Shown in pieces: positions 1 through 6,955 of a stretch of DNA of 34,508 bases (positions are counted from its first letter, which is position 1; each line of letters starts with the position of its first letter). Origin of the DNA: Rhizobium sp. Q54 (GTDB lineage: Bacteria > Pseudomonadota > Alphaproteobacteria > UBA828); contig CAMDDO010000032.1 in NCBI GenBank assembly GCA_945892755.1, forward strand, positions 1-34,508, in the 5' to 3' direction. The translations under genes were made by a program, and so were the position numbers. A model generated the notes under the pieces. It ran no database searches. It saw only the letters and a list, made by a program, of their open reading frames with translations, and had not been told where the DNA came from.

Positions 1-1
1 C

Positions 2-193
2 GATCCGGAGAACTTCAATTACTGGTGCAGTCCGAAAATCGGCCAGTGCCAGGCCGACGGCCAGTTCAAGATCGTGTTCTCGGCGGAAAAACATGTGCCG
101 CCGGATCCCTTCGCGATCTATCCCGATCGCGGCGTGTGCAAGGTCGACGGCCTGCACAAGACCGATGGCAAGGTCGAGACTGGCGTGCTCTAA
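2..193 (+). CDS. C-terminal end of ABC transporter substrate-binding protein (urea/amide type), partial
   Basis: Only the last 63 codons are in the window; the frame is open from base 2 to the TAA at 191-193. The tail is cysteine-bearing and hydrophilic (NYWCSPKIGQCQADG, then PDRGVCKVDG). Its position directly before two permease and two ATPase genes of the branched-chain amino acid/urea/amide class suggests the periplasmic binding protein of that transporter (UrtA/FmdD type). The fragment itself is too short for a motif-based family call, so the assignment relies mainly on gene order. It would bind the substrate in the periplasm and deliver it to the permeases. The binding-pocket residues that could tell urea from amides lie outside the window. 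Confidence 0.7.
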   Translation, partial: DPENFNYWCSPKIGQCQADGQFKIVFSAEKHVPPDPFAIYPDRGVCKVDGLHKTDGKVETGVL

Positions 194-215
194 GCGACCG
201 CCAACCCTCGGATTC

Positions 216-236
216 GGCGCGCCAGAACGGCGCGCC
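216..236 (+). other. GC hairpin between binding-protein and permease genes
   Basis: Two copies of GGCGCGCC (216-223 and 229-236) flank AGAAC. Because the octamer is self-complementary, they can form an 8-bp stem with a 5-nt loop. It begins 22 nt after the binding-protein stop and has no T-tract, so it is not a standard intrinsic terminator. Inference: a transcript-stabilising or attenuating stem that lets the binding protein be made in excess of the membrane subunits, as is common in ABC operons. Confidence 0.45.
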
Positions 237-406
237 GGGTTCGAGGGCACGGCTCCGGGCCCATCACCGGGCGCGGCCGCGCGACTTGGTTGCGAGCAGG
301 GCGGTTTCGTTCTAGAACCCGCTGATACAAAAACGACAGAACAGGCGTCGGGCCATTCAGACAGGCCTTGGCGCCGGCGGTATCGGGAGGGCGGTCGGAC
401 AAGCCC

Positions 407-1312
407 ATGAGTGTCCATGATTTTTGGACCCCGTTTTCGGCGGGGCCGTTCTTCAACGCGCTCTTACTTGGCTTCACGCTGGGCGCCATTTGGCTGTTGG
501 CGGCGCTGGGGCTGACCATCATTTACGGCACCATGGGCGTCATCAATATGGCCCATGGCGAGTTCATCATGGTGGGGGCCTATTTCACCTTCCTGATGCA
601 GACCGAGGCCGGCATCCCTTGGCTCGCCTGCCTGCCGCTTGCCTTCATCGGCGTCGCCATCATCGGCTGGATCGTCGAGCGCTTCTTGATTCGATATTTG
701 TACGCGCGACCATTGGACACGCTGCTCGCGACCTGGGGCGTCTCCCTGGTGCTCATTCAGGGCGTGCGTCTGATCTTCGGCGGCGAGCCGCAATATGTCG
801 CGGTGCAGCCCCATGAGCTCACCCAAAGCGCGGAACTCGGGTTCATCCATATTCCGTGGCTGCGCATTTTCATCCTGGGCGCCACGCTGGCGCTGGCCGC
901 CGGGACCTGGGCGATCCTCTATAAGACCATCTACGGCATTCGCGTGCGCGCGGTGATGCAAAACAAGGAAATGGCGGCGGCCTTCGGGATTAACGCCCAG
1001 CAGGTCTACGGCATGACCTTCGCCTATGGCGCGGGGCTTGCCGGCATCGCGGGCGCCATGTTCGGCGGTTTGAAGACCGTGTTTCCCGATATGGGCCTGG
1101 GTTACATCGTCGAGGCGTTCCTGGTCGTGGTCACCGGCGGCGGGCATTTGTTCGGCAGCATCTATTCAGGCGCGATCCTGGGCGAGCTCAACTCGGTCTT
1201 CTCATACTTCACCAACAGCACCTTCGCGCGCTTCGTGCTCTTCGTGCTGATCGTCGTGTTCTTGCGCTTCTACCCGCAGGGCCTGTTCCCTGAGGCCAAG
1301 GCAAGGCGCTGA
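407..1312 (+). CDS. urtB: Branched-chain amino acid/urea/amide ABC transporter permease, LivH/UrtB type
   Basis: Integral inner-membrane permease of 301 residues, the usual size for LivH/UrtB proteins. It is hydrophobic throughout, with the family signature MGVINMAHGEFIMVGAY near the N-terminus. A cytoplasmic-loop region (GINAQQVYGMTFAYGAGLAG) before the last membrane segments probably contacts the ATPases. The ATG at 407 is preferred over an upstream in-frame TTG at 368, because the extra 13 residues are polar and unlike the family; a GGAGG lies at 386-390. It heads a tight run with the second permease and both ATPases. The dimethylformamidase genes downstream make a small amide a more likely substrate than an amino acid; this is inferred from context. 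Confidence 0.85.
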   Translation: MSVHDFWTPFSAGPFFNALLLGFTLGAIWLLAALGLTIIYGTMGVINMAHGEFIMVGAYFTFLMQTEAGIPWLACLPLAFIGVAIIGWIVERFLIRYLYARPLDTLLATWGVSLVLIQGVRLIFGGEPQYVAVQPHELTQSAELGFIHIPWLRIFILGATLALAAGTWAILYKTIYGIRVRAVMQNKEMAAAFGINAQQVYGMTFAYGAGLAGIAGAMFGGLKTVFPDMGLGYIVEAFLVVVTGGGHLFGSIYSGAILGELNSVFSYFTNSTFARFVLFVLIVVFLRFYPQGLFPEAKARR

Positions 1313-1329
1313 GAGCGAGGATCGCGACG

Positions 1330-2436
1330 ATGACCGGCCAAACCCAGAATCTCTATCACAACAAGGCGGGGCAGTGGCTCTGCTACATCGCGCTGTTCGT
1401 CGTGCTCGCGCTCGTGCCCGTGTTCGGCGCCGAGCCGTTCCAGCTCAACGTCTATTCGCGTTACGCGGTTTACGCGATGCTGGCGGTCTCGGTCAGCATG
1501 GTATGGGGCTTCGGCGGAATCCTGAGTCTCGGTCAGGGCATTCCCTATGGTCTCGCGGCCTATTGCATGGGCGCGACCATGCAGATGCAATATCAGACGC
1601 CGGACGATCCGATTCCGAGCTTCATGCTGACCAACGAGCTGACCGAGCTGCCGGCGGTCTGGGAGCCGTTCTGGAGCACCTCGATCGGCCTGATCCTCGC
1701 GCTCGGCGTGCCGACGCTGATCATGACGATCTTCGGCATTCTGATGTTCCAGGCGCGCCTCGCCGGTGCCTTCGTCGCGATCATGACACTCGCCATCCTG
1801 AACGCGTTCTACAGCATGGCGCAGGACCTTCAGCCCTTTACCGCCGGCTTCAACGGCATTTCGCCGCCCAATCCGTTCACCGCGTTCGGCGTCACGATCG
1901 ATCCCTATAGCGAGATGCTCTATTGGATCAATTTGGGCCTGCTCGCTTTGGTCACCCTGGTCTCGAAATACGTGCTGCAAAGCAAGTTCGGCACCATCGT
2001 GCAGGCGACGCGCGACGACGCCGAGCGCGTGCGCTTCCTGGGCTATAGCGTGTCCTATTTCCAGGTCGTGGTGTTCGTCTTCGCCGGCTTGATCGCGACG
2101 CTCGCCGGCATCGTCTGGGTCATGACCGTGCAATATGTCTCGCCGACCGCGTTCGAGACGCCGTTCAGCATCTACATGGTGATCTGGGCCGCGGTCGGCG
2201 GCCGGCATTCGCTGTTCGGCGCGATCGTCGCGGCCATCGTGCTCAATTATCTTCAGACCGAGCTCGCCGATATCAGCGAGATTTGGCAAAAGGCGTGGCT
2301 GCTCTTGCTCGGCGGCATCTTCATCGCGGTCGTGCTGTTGCTGCCGCGCGGGCTGGCCGGGTTGTTCGAATACCTGCTCGGCTTCATCAAGATCGGCCGG
2401 CGCCAAGCGGCGCCCGGGCGGATCGCGGCGAATTGA
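1330..2436 (+). CDS. urtC: Branched-chain amino acid/urea/amide ABC transporter permease, LivM/UrtC type
   Basis: Second inner-membrane permease, 368 residues, close to typical UrtC length and longer than most LivM proteins. It has many hydrophobic segments, a conserved first-loop motif (WGFGGILSLGQGIPYGLAAY, around residues 58-77), and a cytoplasmic coupling region around QATRDDAERVRFLGYSV. It should pair with the LivH/UrtB-type subunit to form the channel. It starts 17 bp after the preceding stop and ends 10 bp before the first ATPase gene, so all are probably cotranscribed. Family membership is clear; the transported compound is inferred only from the neighbouring dimethylformamidase genes. 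Confidence 0.87.
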   Translation: MTGQTQNLYHNKAGQWLCYIALFVVLALVPVFGAEPFQLNVYSRYAVYAMLAVSVSMVWGFGGILSLGQGIPYGLAAYCMGATMQMQYQTPDDPIPSFMLTNELTELPAVWEPFWSTSIGLILALGVPTLIMTIFGILMFQARLAGAFVAIMTLAILNAFYSMAQDLQPFTAGFNGISPPNPFTAFGVTIDPYSEMLYWINLGLLALVTLVSKYVLQSKFGTIVQATRDDAERVRFLGYSVSYFQVVVFVFAGLIATLAGIVWVMTVQYVSPTAFETPFSIYMVIWAAVGGRHSLFGAIVAAIVLNYLQTELADISEIWQKAWLLLLGGIFIAVVLLLPRGLAGLFEYLLGFIKIGRRQAAPGRIAAN

Positions 2437-2446
2437 CGGGGCCAAG

Positions 2447-3202
2447 ATGGGCGTCTTGCTCGAACTCAAAGATCTGACCAAGGCCTACGACACCTATGCC
2501 GTTGTCGACCGGCTCAATTTGACCATCAACGAGGGCGAGCTGCGCTGCCTGATCGGACCCAACGGCGCCGGCAAGACCACCACGATGGACCTGATCACAG
2601 GGCGCCAGAAGCTGACCGGCGGCAAGGTCATTTTCGATGGGCGCGAAATCAACGGCCTGAAGGAAAATAAGATCGTCCGGCGCGGCATCGGCCGCAAGTT
2701 CCAGGTGCCGGCGGTGTTTAAGGATCTCTCGGTCCGAGAGAATCTCGAGGTCGCGTTCAATCGCAACCCCGACCCGTTCGCCAACATGCTGATGTTCTTT
2801 CGGCGCACCGACAAACAGCGCTTCGATGAGATCGTCGAGCTGATCGGGCTCGGCGAGCGGCTCGGCGAGAAGGCAGGCTTCCTGTCGCACGGCGAAACCC
2901 AATGGCTCGAGATCGGCATGGTGCTGACGCAGAACCCGCGTTTGCTGCTGATGGACGAGCCGACCGCCGGCATGACCGAGCAGGAAACGCTGAAGACCTC
3001 CGAGATCTTCAAGCGGCTGAAAGGCGCGCATACGCTGGTCGTGGTCGAGCACGACATGACCTTCGTGCGCCAGATCGCCGAGACTATTTCGGTGCTTCAC
3101 CTTGGCAAGCTCTTGGCCGAGGGCCCGATGCACCAGATCGAGAACGACCCCAAGGTACGCGAAGTCTATCTCGGCGCGGAGGGCATCTCCGATGCTGCTT
3201 GA
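2447..3202 (+). CDS. urtD: ABC transporter ATPase, LivG/UrtD type
   Basis: Cytoplasmic ATPase of 251 residues. Walker A is GPNGAGKTT; the signature is the unusual LSHGETQWLEIG rather than LSGGQ; Walker B is LLLMDEP; the switch histidine is in VVVEHDM. The HG-x-x-QWLEIGM signature and the GIGRKFQVPAVF segment (in place of the LivG-style ARTFQ) point to the UrtD branch used for urea and short amides rather than to amino-acid LivG proteins. It pairs with the next ATPase to drive import. Its end overlaps the start of the next gene by 11 bp, implying translational coupling. Confidence 0.87.
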   Translation: MGVLLELKDLTKAYDTYAVVDRLNLTINEGELRCLIGPNGAGKTTTMDLITGRQKLTGGKVIFDGREINGLKENKIVRRGIGRKFQVPAVFKDLSVRENLEVAFNRNPDPFANMLMFFRRTDKQRFDEIVELIGLGERLGEKAGFLSHGETQWLEIGMVLTQNPRLLLMDEPTAGMTEQETLKTSEIFKRLKGAHTLVVVEHDMTFVRQIAETISVLHLGKLLAEGPMHQIENDPKVREVYLGAEGISDAA

Positions 3203-3890
3203 GCTGCGCGAGGTCAATTCGTTCTACGGCAACACGCCGATCCTGCGGAATATTTCGTTCGAGCTCGAGCAGGGCCAATGCCTTGCCGTGCTCGGGCGCA
3301 ATGGCGTCGGCAAGACAACCCTGATGCGCACGATCATGGGTCTGACCACGCGCATGACCGGCACGATGTCGATCGCCGGGCACGACGCTTCGAAGATGCC
3401 GACTTACCTTCGCTCGCATGCCGGCCTTGGCTATATCCCGCAAGGGCGCGGCATTCTCGGCAAATTCACGGTGCGCGAGAACATCCTGCTCGGCACCTTC
3501 GCGCGGACCGACAAGCAGGTCGGCATCCCGAAGATGTGCCTCGATCTGTTTCCCTATCTGGCCGAGAACCTGGACAAGCGCGCGGGCCTTCTTTCGGGCG
3601 GTCAGCAGCAGCAATTGTCGATCGCGCGTGCGCTCGCCACCGACCCCAAGGTTCTCTTGCTCGACGAGCCGACCGAGGGCATTCAGCCGAATATCGTGCA
3701 GGAGATCGAGGCGACGCTGCACCGGCTCAACAAAGAGGTCGGCATCACCATGATTCTGACCGAGCAGCACATCAAGGTGGCGCGCGAGTTGGCCGACAAG
3801 TTCATCATCATGGACATCGGGCGCGTCGTGGCCTTGGGCCCGATCGCCGATTTGAGCGATGAGCTGATCGAGGAGCATTTGACGTTGTAG
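3192..3890 (+). CDS. urtE: ABC transporter ATPase, LivF/UrtE type
   Basis: Second ATPase subunit, 232 residues, normal for LivF/UrtE. Walker A is GRNGVGKTT, the signature is LLSGGQQQQLSIARAL, Walker B is VLLLDEPTEG, and the switch histidine is in ILTEQHI. GRNGVGKTT and YIPQGRGIL resemble UrtE proteins. The open frame reaches back to 3102, but that part is a shadow of the previous gene; the ATG at 3192 gives the canonical start (MLLELREVNSFYG). It overlaps the preceding ATPase gene by 11 bp. This completes a transporter placed directly upstream of dimethylformamidase, consistent with uptake of an amide substrate or scavenging of the amide product pool. Confidence 0.87.
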   Translation: MLLELREVNSFYGNTPILRNISFELEQGQCLAVLGRNGVGKTTLMRTIMGLTTRMTGTMSIAGHDASKMPTYLRSHAGLGYIPQGRGILGKFTVRENILLGTFARTDKQVGIPKMCLDLFPYLAENLDKRAGLLSGGQQQQLSIARALATDPKVLLLDEPTEGIQPNIVQEIEATLHRLNKEVGITMILTEQHIKVARELADKFIIMDIGRVVALGPIADLSDELIEEHLTL

Positions 3891-3892
3891 GC

Positions 3893-3908
3893 CGGCGCGC
3901 AAGCGCCG
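3893..3908 (+). other. Small hairpin with GCAA loop after the transporter genes
   Basis: CGGCGC (3893-3898) and GCGCCG (3903-3908) form a 6-bp stem closed by GCAA, a GNRA-type tetraloop. It starts 3 nt after the stop of the second ATPase and precedes the Shine-Dalgarno of dmfA1 by about 24 nt. No T-tract follows. It may be a processing or stability element marking the boundary between transporter and enzyme genes. Confidence 0.35.
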
Positions 3909-3942
3909 CTGGATTTCGATGGCTAATGAGAGGGAGGCACGC

Positions 3943-4383
3943 ATGATCCGAATCCCCAAAAAGGGCAGCAAAGAACGCGAGCGGATGATCAAGGAGCACA
4001 AGGCCTGCATCGACTCGATGAAGGGCGTTGCCGGCTGCACCATCCTGCGCTGTAAAACACCGGGCGACACGACCGAGGTGTCGGGTGGCATTCATGAGGA
4101 CTTTCAGCTCAACCGCGTGCTCTTGCGCATGCGCGGCCAGCCGGCCCGCAACAAGCTCGTGGTGATCTGCACCAAGGTCGAGAAGGAATGGCGCATCGGA
4201 CGGCTCTCCGGCATTCGCGGCGTGCCGCCCGTGTTCGTGACCGACAAGGTCTACGACAACGAGCAAGATCCGCAGCACGACATTTTCCTGATGCGACTCG
4301 ACGAGCTGGCCGAGTCCGACGGCATGCCGGAGCACTTCCACGAGGGTTGGAAGCGCCGCAGCGACAATTGGGTGGCGACCTGA
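3943..4383 (+). CDS. dmfA1: N,N-dimethylformamidase small (alpha) subunit
   Basis: Predicted 146-residue protein, basic at the N-terminus (MIRIPKKGSKERERMIKEHK), with a cysteine pair in GCTILRCKT. It is read as the small subunit of the iron-dependent dimethylformamidase, which is about 132 residues in characterised strains, because of its size and its position directly before the large-subunit gene. The known small subunit has a fold without wider relatives and packs on the large subunit in an alpha2beta2 unit. The ATG at 3943 is chosen over the in-frame ATG at 3919 because GGGAGG at 3932-3937 sits 5 nt before it. The 105-bp gap to the large-subunit gene contains a hairpin. Confidence 0.82.
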   Translation: MIRIPKKGSKERERMIKEHKACIDSMKGVAGCTILRCKTPGDTTEVSGGIHEDFQLNRVLLRMRGQPARNKLVVICTKVEKEWRIGRLSGIRGVPPVFVTDKVYDNEQDPQHDIFLMRLDELAESDGMPEHFHEGWKRRSDNWVAT

Positions 4384-4411
4384 GACTCTGGTCGAGACGA
4401 GCATCATGATT

Positions 4412-4429
4412 GCCGCGCGGGCGCGCGGC
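4412..4429 (+). other. GC hairpin between dmfA1 and dmfA2
   Basis: GCCGCGC (4412-4418) pairs with GCGCGGC (4423-4429) across a GGGC loop, a perfect 7-bp stem. It lies 28 nt after the dmfA1 stop and about 45 nt before the dmfA2 Shine-Dalgarno. It lacks a T-run. Inference: an RNA stability or stoichiometry element, since both subunits are needed in a fixed ratio. Confidence 0.4.
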
Positions 4430-4488
4430 GCGGGAACGGGACGCGCAGACCAACTCTAAAGCGGCGCGCGGCATGAGGGAGATGATCC

Positions 4489-6888
4489 ATGGCTTGGATG
4501 AGATTGACCGGTTACGCAGATAAATTCGGCGTTCACCCCGGCGACAAAATCCGTTTTTACGTCAATTGCGACGGGCCAAAGAACTACGACGTGCAGGTCA
4601 TGCGGATGATCAATGGCGATACCAATCCGCGCGGGCCGGGCCTCGTCGAGAAGCCGGTGAAGGCCTCATGCAACGGCAATTATGCCGGCCGCCGCCAGGT
4701 GATCTATTCGGGCTCCTATGGCTGCCATAAGGATGAGCCGGAGTTCCGCGTCGACAGCTTCACGCTGCAAGGCTGGATTTGGCCGACCACGCCGAAGACG
4801 CATCCGAAATATTGGAAGCACGGCGCCCAAGGCTTGATGGGCAAGTGGTCCAAGAACAAGGGCTATGGCCTGTTCATAAACGAGGAAGGCTGCCTCGAGG
4901 TCCGTATCAACGAGCACAAGATCGCAACCAACGCGCCGATCCGCGACCATGCTTGGCATTTCGTCGCGGCAAGCTTCAACGCGGCGACCGGCGAGGTGGT
5001 GCTCTATCACGAACCGCAGATCGTCTATGCGCTCGACCCGCCGATTCCGCCGGTCAAGAAAAAGCTCGGCGGCGTCAAGATCAAGCACGACGATATTCCC
5101 TTCACGGTCGCCTGCTATGTCGATCGCAAGGACACGGCGCCTGAGGCGCGCGCCTCGGTGCCGGCTGGCGTCGTGATGGGTGGGCCCTATAACGGCAAGA
5201 TCGATAGCCCGCGTTTGTGCAACCGCGCGCTCTCAAGGCTCGAGATCGAGACCATGAAGCAGGGCGCGCAGCGCGGTATGAGCGAGCGCCGCCATGCGGG
5301 CCCGACCGGCGAACTCGCGACCGCGATTGTCGGCGCGTGGGATTTTTCGGCCGGCATCAACACCGCGATGGGCCATGACAAGGGCCCCTTTCGTTACGAT
5401 TTGACAATCGTGAATTGCCCGACCCGCGCCATGACCGGGCATAATTTCTCGGGTCACAATTTCGACTGGAAACATGCACCCGAGGAATATGGCGCGATCC
5501 ATTTCCATGACGATGACGTCGATGACGCCCGCTGGGAGGTTTCGTTCGAGTGGGACGTGCCGGCCGACACGAAAAGCGATAGCTACGTCGCGAAGCTCAC
5601 CACCAAGGATGGCGACGAGGATTACATCCCATTCTTCGTGACGCCGCGCGTCGGTCAGGAGCAATCGAAGATCGCGGTGATCATTCCGACGATCTCTTAC
5701 ATGGCCTATGCCAATGAGCATCTGGCCAACAATGCGGGCGGCGCGGAGCTTCTGGTCTATCGCGTGCCGATCATGCAGCACCAGAACATGTTCCTGGCCG
5801 AGCACCGCGAATATGGCGGCTCGATCTACGACACGCACACCGACGGCTCGGGCCTTTGCCTGTCCTCACGTCTCAGGCCGATCCTCTCGATCCGGCCGAA
5901 ATACGATCACTTCCTGATGCAGGCGCCCTGGCAATATCCGGCGGATCTCCATCTGATCTGCTGGCTCAACCAGATGGGCTACAAATATGACGTGATCACC
6001 GACGAGGACATCAACTATGACGGCCTCGCGCGGATCAAGAATTACAACGTGCTGATCACCGGCTCGCACCCCGAGCATAATTCGGGACCCGAGCTCGATG
6101 CGCTGCACGACTACACCCAACAGGGTGGCCGTTTGATGTATATGGGCGCGGACGGCTGGTATTGGGTCCACTCCTTCCACCCGGCCTATGAACATCTGGG
6201 GCGCGGCGTGATCACCGAGATGCGCCGATGCGAATCGGGCATTCGGACCTGGCGCGCGGACCCGGGCGAGTATTATCACCAGAGCACGGGCGAGCTCGGC
6301 GGCATGTGGCGCTATCGCGGCCGTTATCTGCACACGGTCGCCGGCACCGGCATGTCGTCCGAAGGCTTCGATATCTCGAGCTATTATTCGCGCACGCCGG
6401 AATCGAACGACCCGCGCGTCGCTTGGGCGTTCGACGGCATTGGCTATGACGAGAAGCTCGGCAATTTCGGCTTCGTCGGCGGCGGCGCCGCCGGCACCGA
6501 GCTCGACATCGTCGATACCATGCTGGGCTCGCCGCCGCACACGCTCGTGGTCGCAACTTCGGCTGGGCGTCACACCGAGGCCTATTTGCTGGTCATGGAG
6601 GATTATGGCTTCAACCAGCAAGGCCTCGATGGCACGCAGCATCCACGCGTGCGCTCCGACATCGCGTATCACGAAACGCCGAATGGCGGCGGTTGCTTCG
6701 CGTTCTCCTCGATCGCGTTCTGCGGCTCGCTGCCGTGGAACAACGGCAAGAACAACATCTCGAAGCTGGTCGGCAATGTGCTCGACCGCTTCATGAAGGA
6801 TGGCCCCTTGCCGCCGGCGCCGAAGAGCGCGATCAAGCATCGCGGCCGCGCGGATTACGACCAGCCGCTCAACAAGAAGCGAAAATAG
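4489..6888 (+). CDS. dmfA2: N,N-dimethylformamidase large (beta) subunit
   Basis: Catalytic subunit, 799 residues against about 762 in characterised Paracoccus and Alcaligenes enzymes. It cleaves the amide bond of dimethylformamide to dimethylamine and formate with a mononuclear Fe(III) bound by two tyrosines and one glutamate. Residues about 90-175 look like a laminin-G/lectin-type beta sandwich (FTLQGWIW ... HFVAASFNAATGEVVLY). The C-terminal half (about 395-700) resembles a glutamine-amidotransferase-like alpha/beta domain. From remembered ligand spacing (Tyr399, Tyr440, Glu521 in Paracoccus), the likely ligands here are Tyr404 (PTISYMAY), Tyr447 (GGSIYDTHTDG) and Glu529 (GSHPEH); this mapping is an inference. 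GAGGGAG at 4475-4481 supports the start. No dimethylamine or formate dehydrogenase gene lies in the window. Confidence 0.92.
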   Translation: MAWMRLTGYADKFGVHPGDKIRFYVNCDGPKNYDVQVMRMINGDTNPRGPGLVEKPVKASCNGNYAGRRQVIYSGSYGCHKDEPEFRVDSFTLQGWIWPTTPKTHPKYWKHGAQGLMGKWSKNKGYGLFINEEGCLEVRINEHKIATNAPIRDHAWHFVAASFNAATGEVVLYHEPQIVYALDPPIPPVKKKLGGVKIKHDDIPFTVACYVDRKDTAPEARASVPAGVVMGGPYNGKIDSPRLCNRALSRLEIETMKQGAQRGMSERRHAGPTGELATAIVGAWDFSAGINTAMGHDKGPFRYDLTIVNCPTRAMTGHNFSGHNFDWKHAPEEYGAIHFHDDDVDDARWEVSFEWDVPADTKSDSYVAKLTTKDGDEDYIPFFVTPRVGQEQSKIAVIIPTISYMAYANEHLANNAGGAELLVYRVPIMQHQNMFLAEHREYGGSIYDTHTDGSGLCLSSRLRPILSIRPKYDHFLMQAPWQYPADLHLICWLNQMGYKYDVITDEDINYDGLARIKNYNVLITGSHPEHNSGPELDALHDYTQQGGRLMYMGADGWYWVHSFHPAYEHLGRGVITEMRRCESGIRTWRADPGEYYHQSTGELGGMWRYRGRYLHTVAGTGMSSEGFDISSYYSRTPESNDPRVAWAFDGIGYDEKLGNFGFVGGGAAGTELDIVDTMLGSPPHTLVVATSAGRHTEAYLLVMEDYGFNQQGLDGTQHPRVRSDIAYHETPNGGGCFAFSSIAFCGSLPWNNGKNNISKLVGNVLDRFMKDGPLPPAPKSAIKHRGRADYDQPLNKKRK

Positions 6889-6915
6889 GTCGGGCGGTCG
6901 GAACCATTAGCACCA

Positions 6916-6942
6916 GGCTCAGGGCGGCTTTCGCCCTGAGCC
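6916..6942 (+). other. 11-bp hairpin just upstream of the Rieske-like gene
   Basis: GGCTCAGGGCG (6916-6926) and CGCCCTGAGCC (6932-6942) are perfectly complementary around a GCTTT loop. The 3' arm ends directly against the GGGAG (6943-6947) that serves the ATG at 6956. There is no T-tract after it. It could act as a partial terminator, a block to 3'-to-5' decay protecting the dmfA mRNA, or a structure controlling access to the ribosome binding site. Confidence 0.6.
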
Positions 6943-6955
6943 GGGAGCATGGGGA

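Noticed and set aside
216-236. Intrinsic terminator after the binding-protein gene
   Set aside because: No T-run follows the stem, and the downstream permeases must be transcribed with it; kept only as a hairpin.
200-300. Possible tRNA T-arm in GGGTTCGAGGG
   Set aside because: No acceptor stem, anticodon arm or D-arm pairs around it; the match is short and lies next to the 216-236 hairpin.
368-406. TTG start for the first permease
   Set aside because: The added 13 residues are polar and atypical; the ATG at 407 fits the family length.
1270-2481. Long minus-strand frame of 403 codons opposite the UrtC-type permease
   Set aside because: Rich in Arg/His/Asp/Glu/Gln without any domain pattern, and wholly opposite a clear membrane permease; typical antisense frame in GC-rich DNA.
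3102-3191. Upstream extension of the UrtE-type ATPase
   Set aside because: These 30 codons lie inside the preceding ATPase gene and give a sequence unlike any ABC protein; the ATG at 3192 gives the canonical N-terminus.
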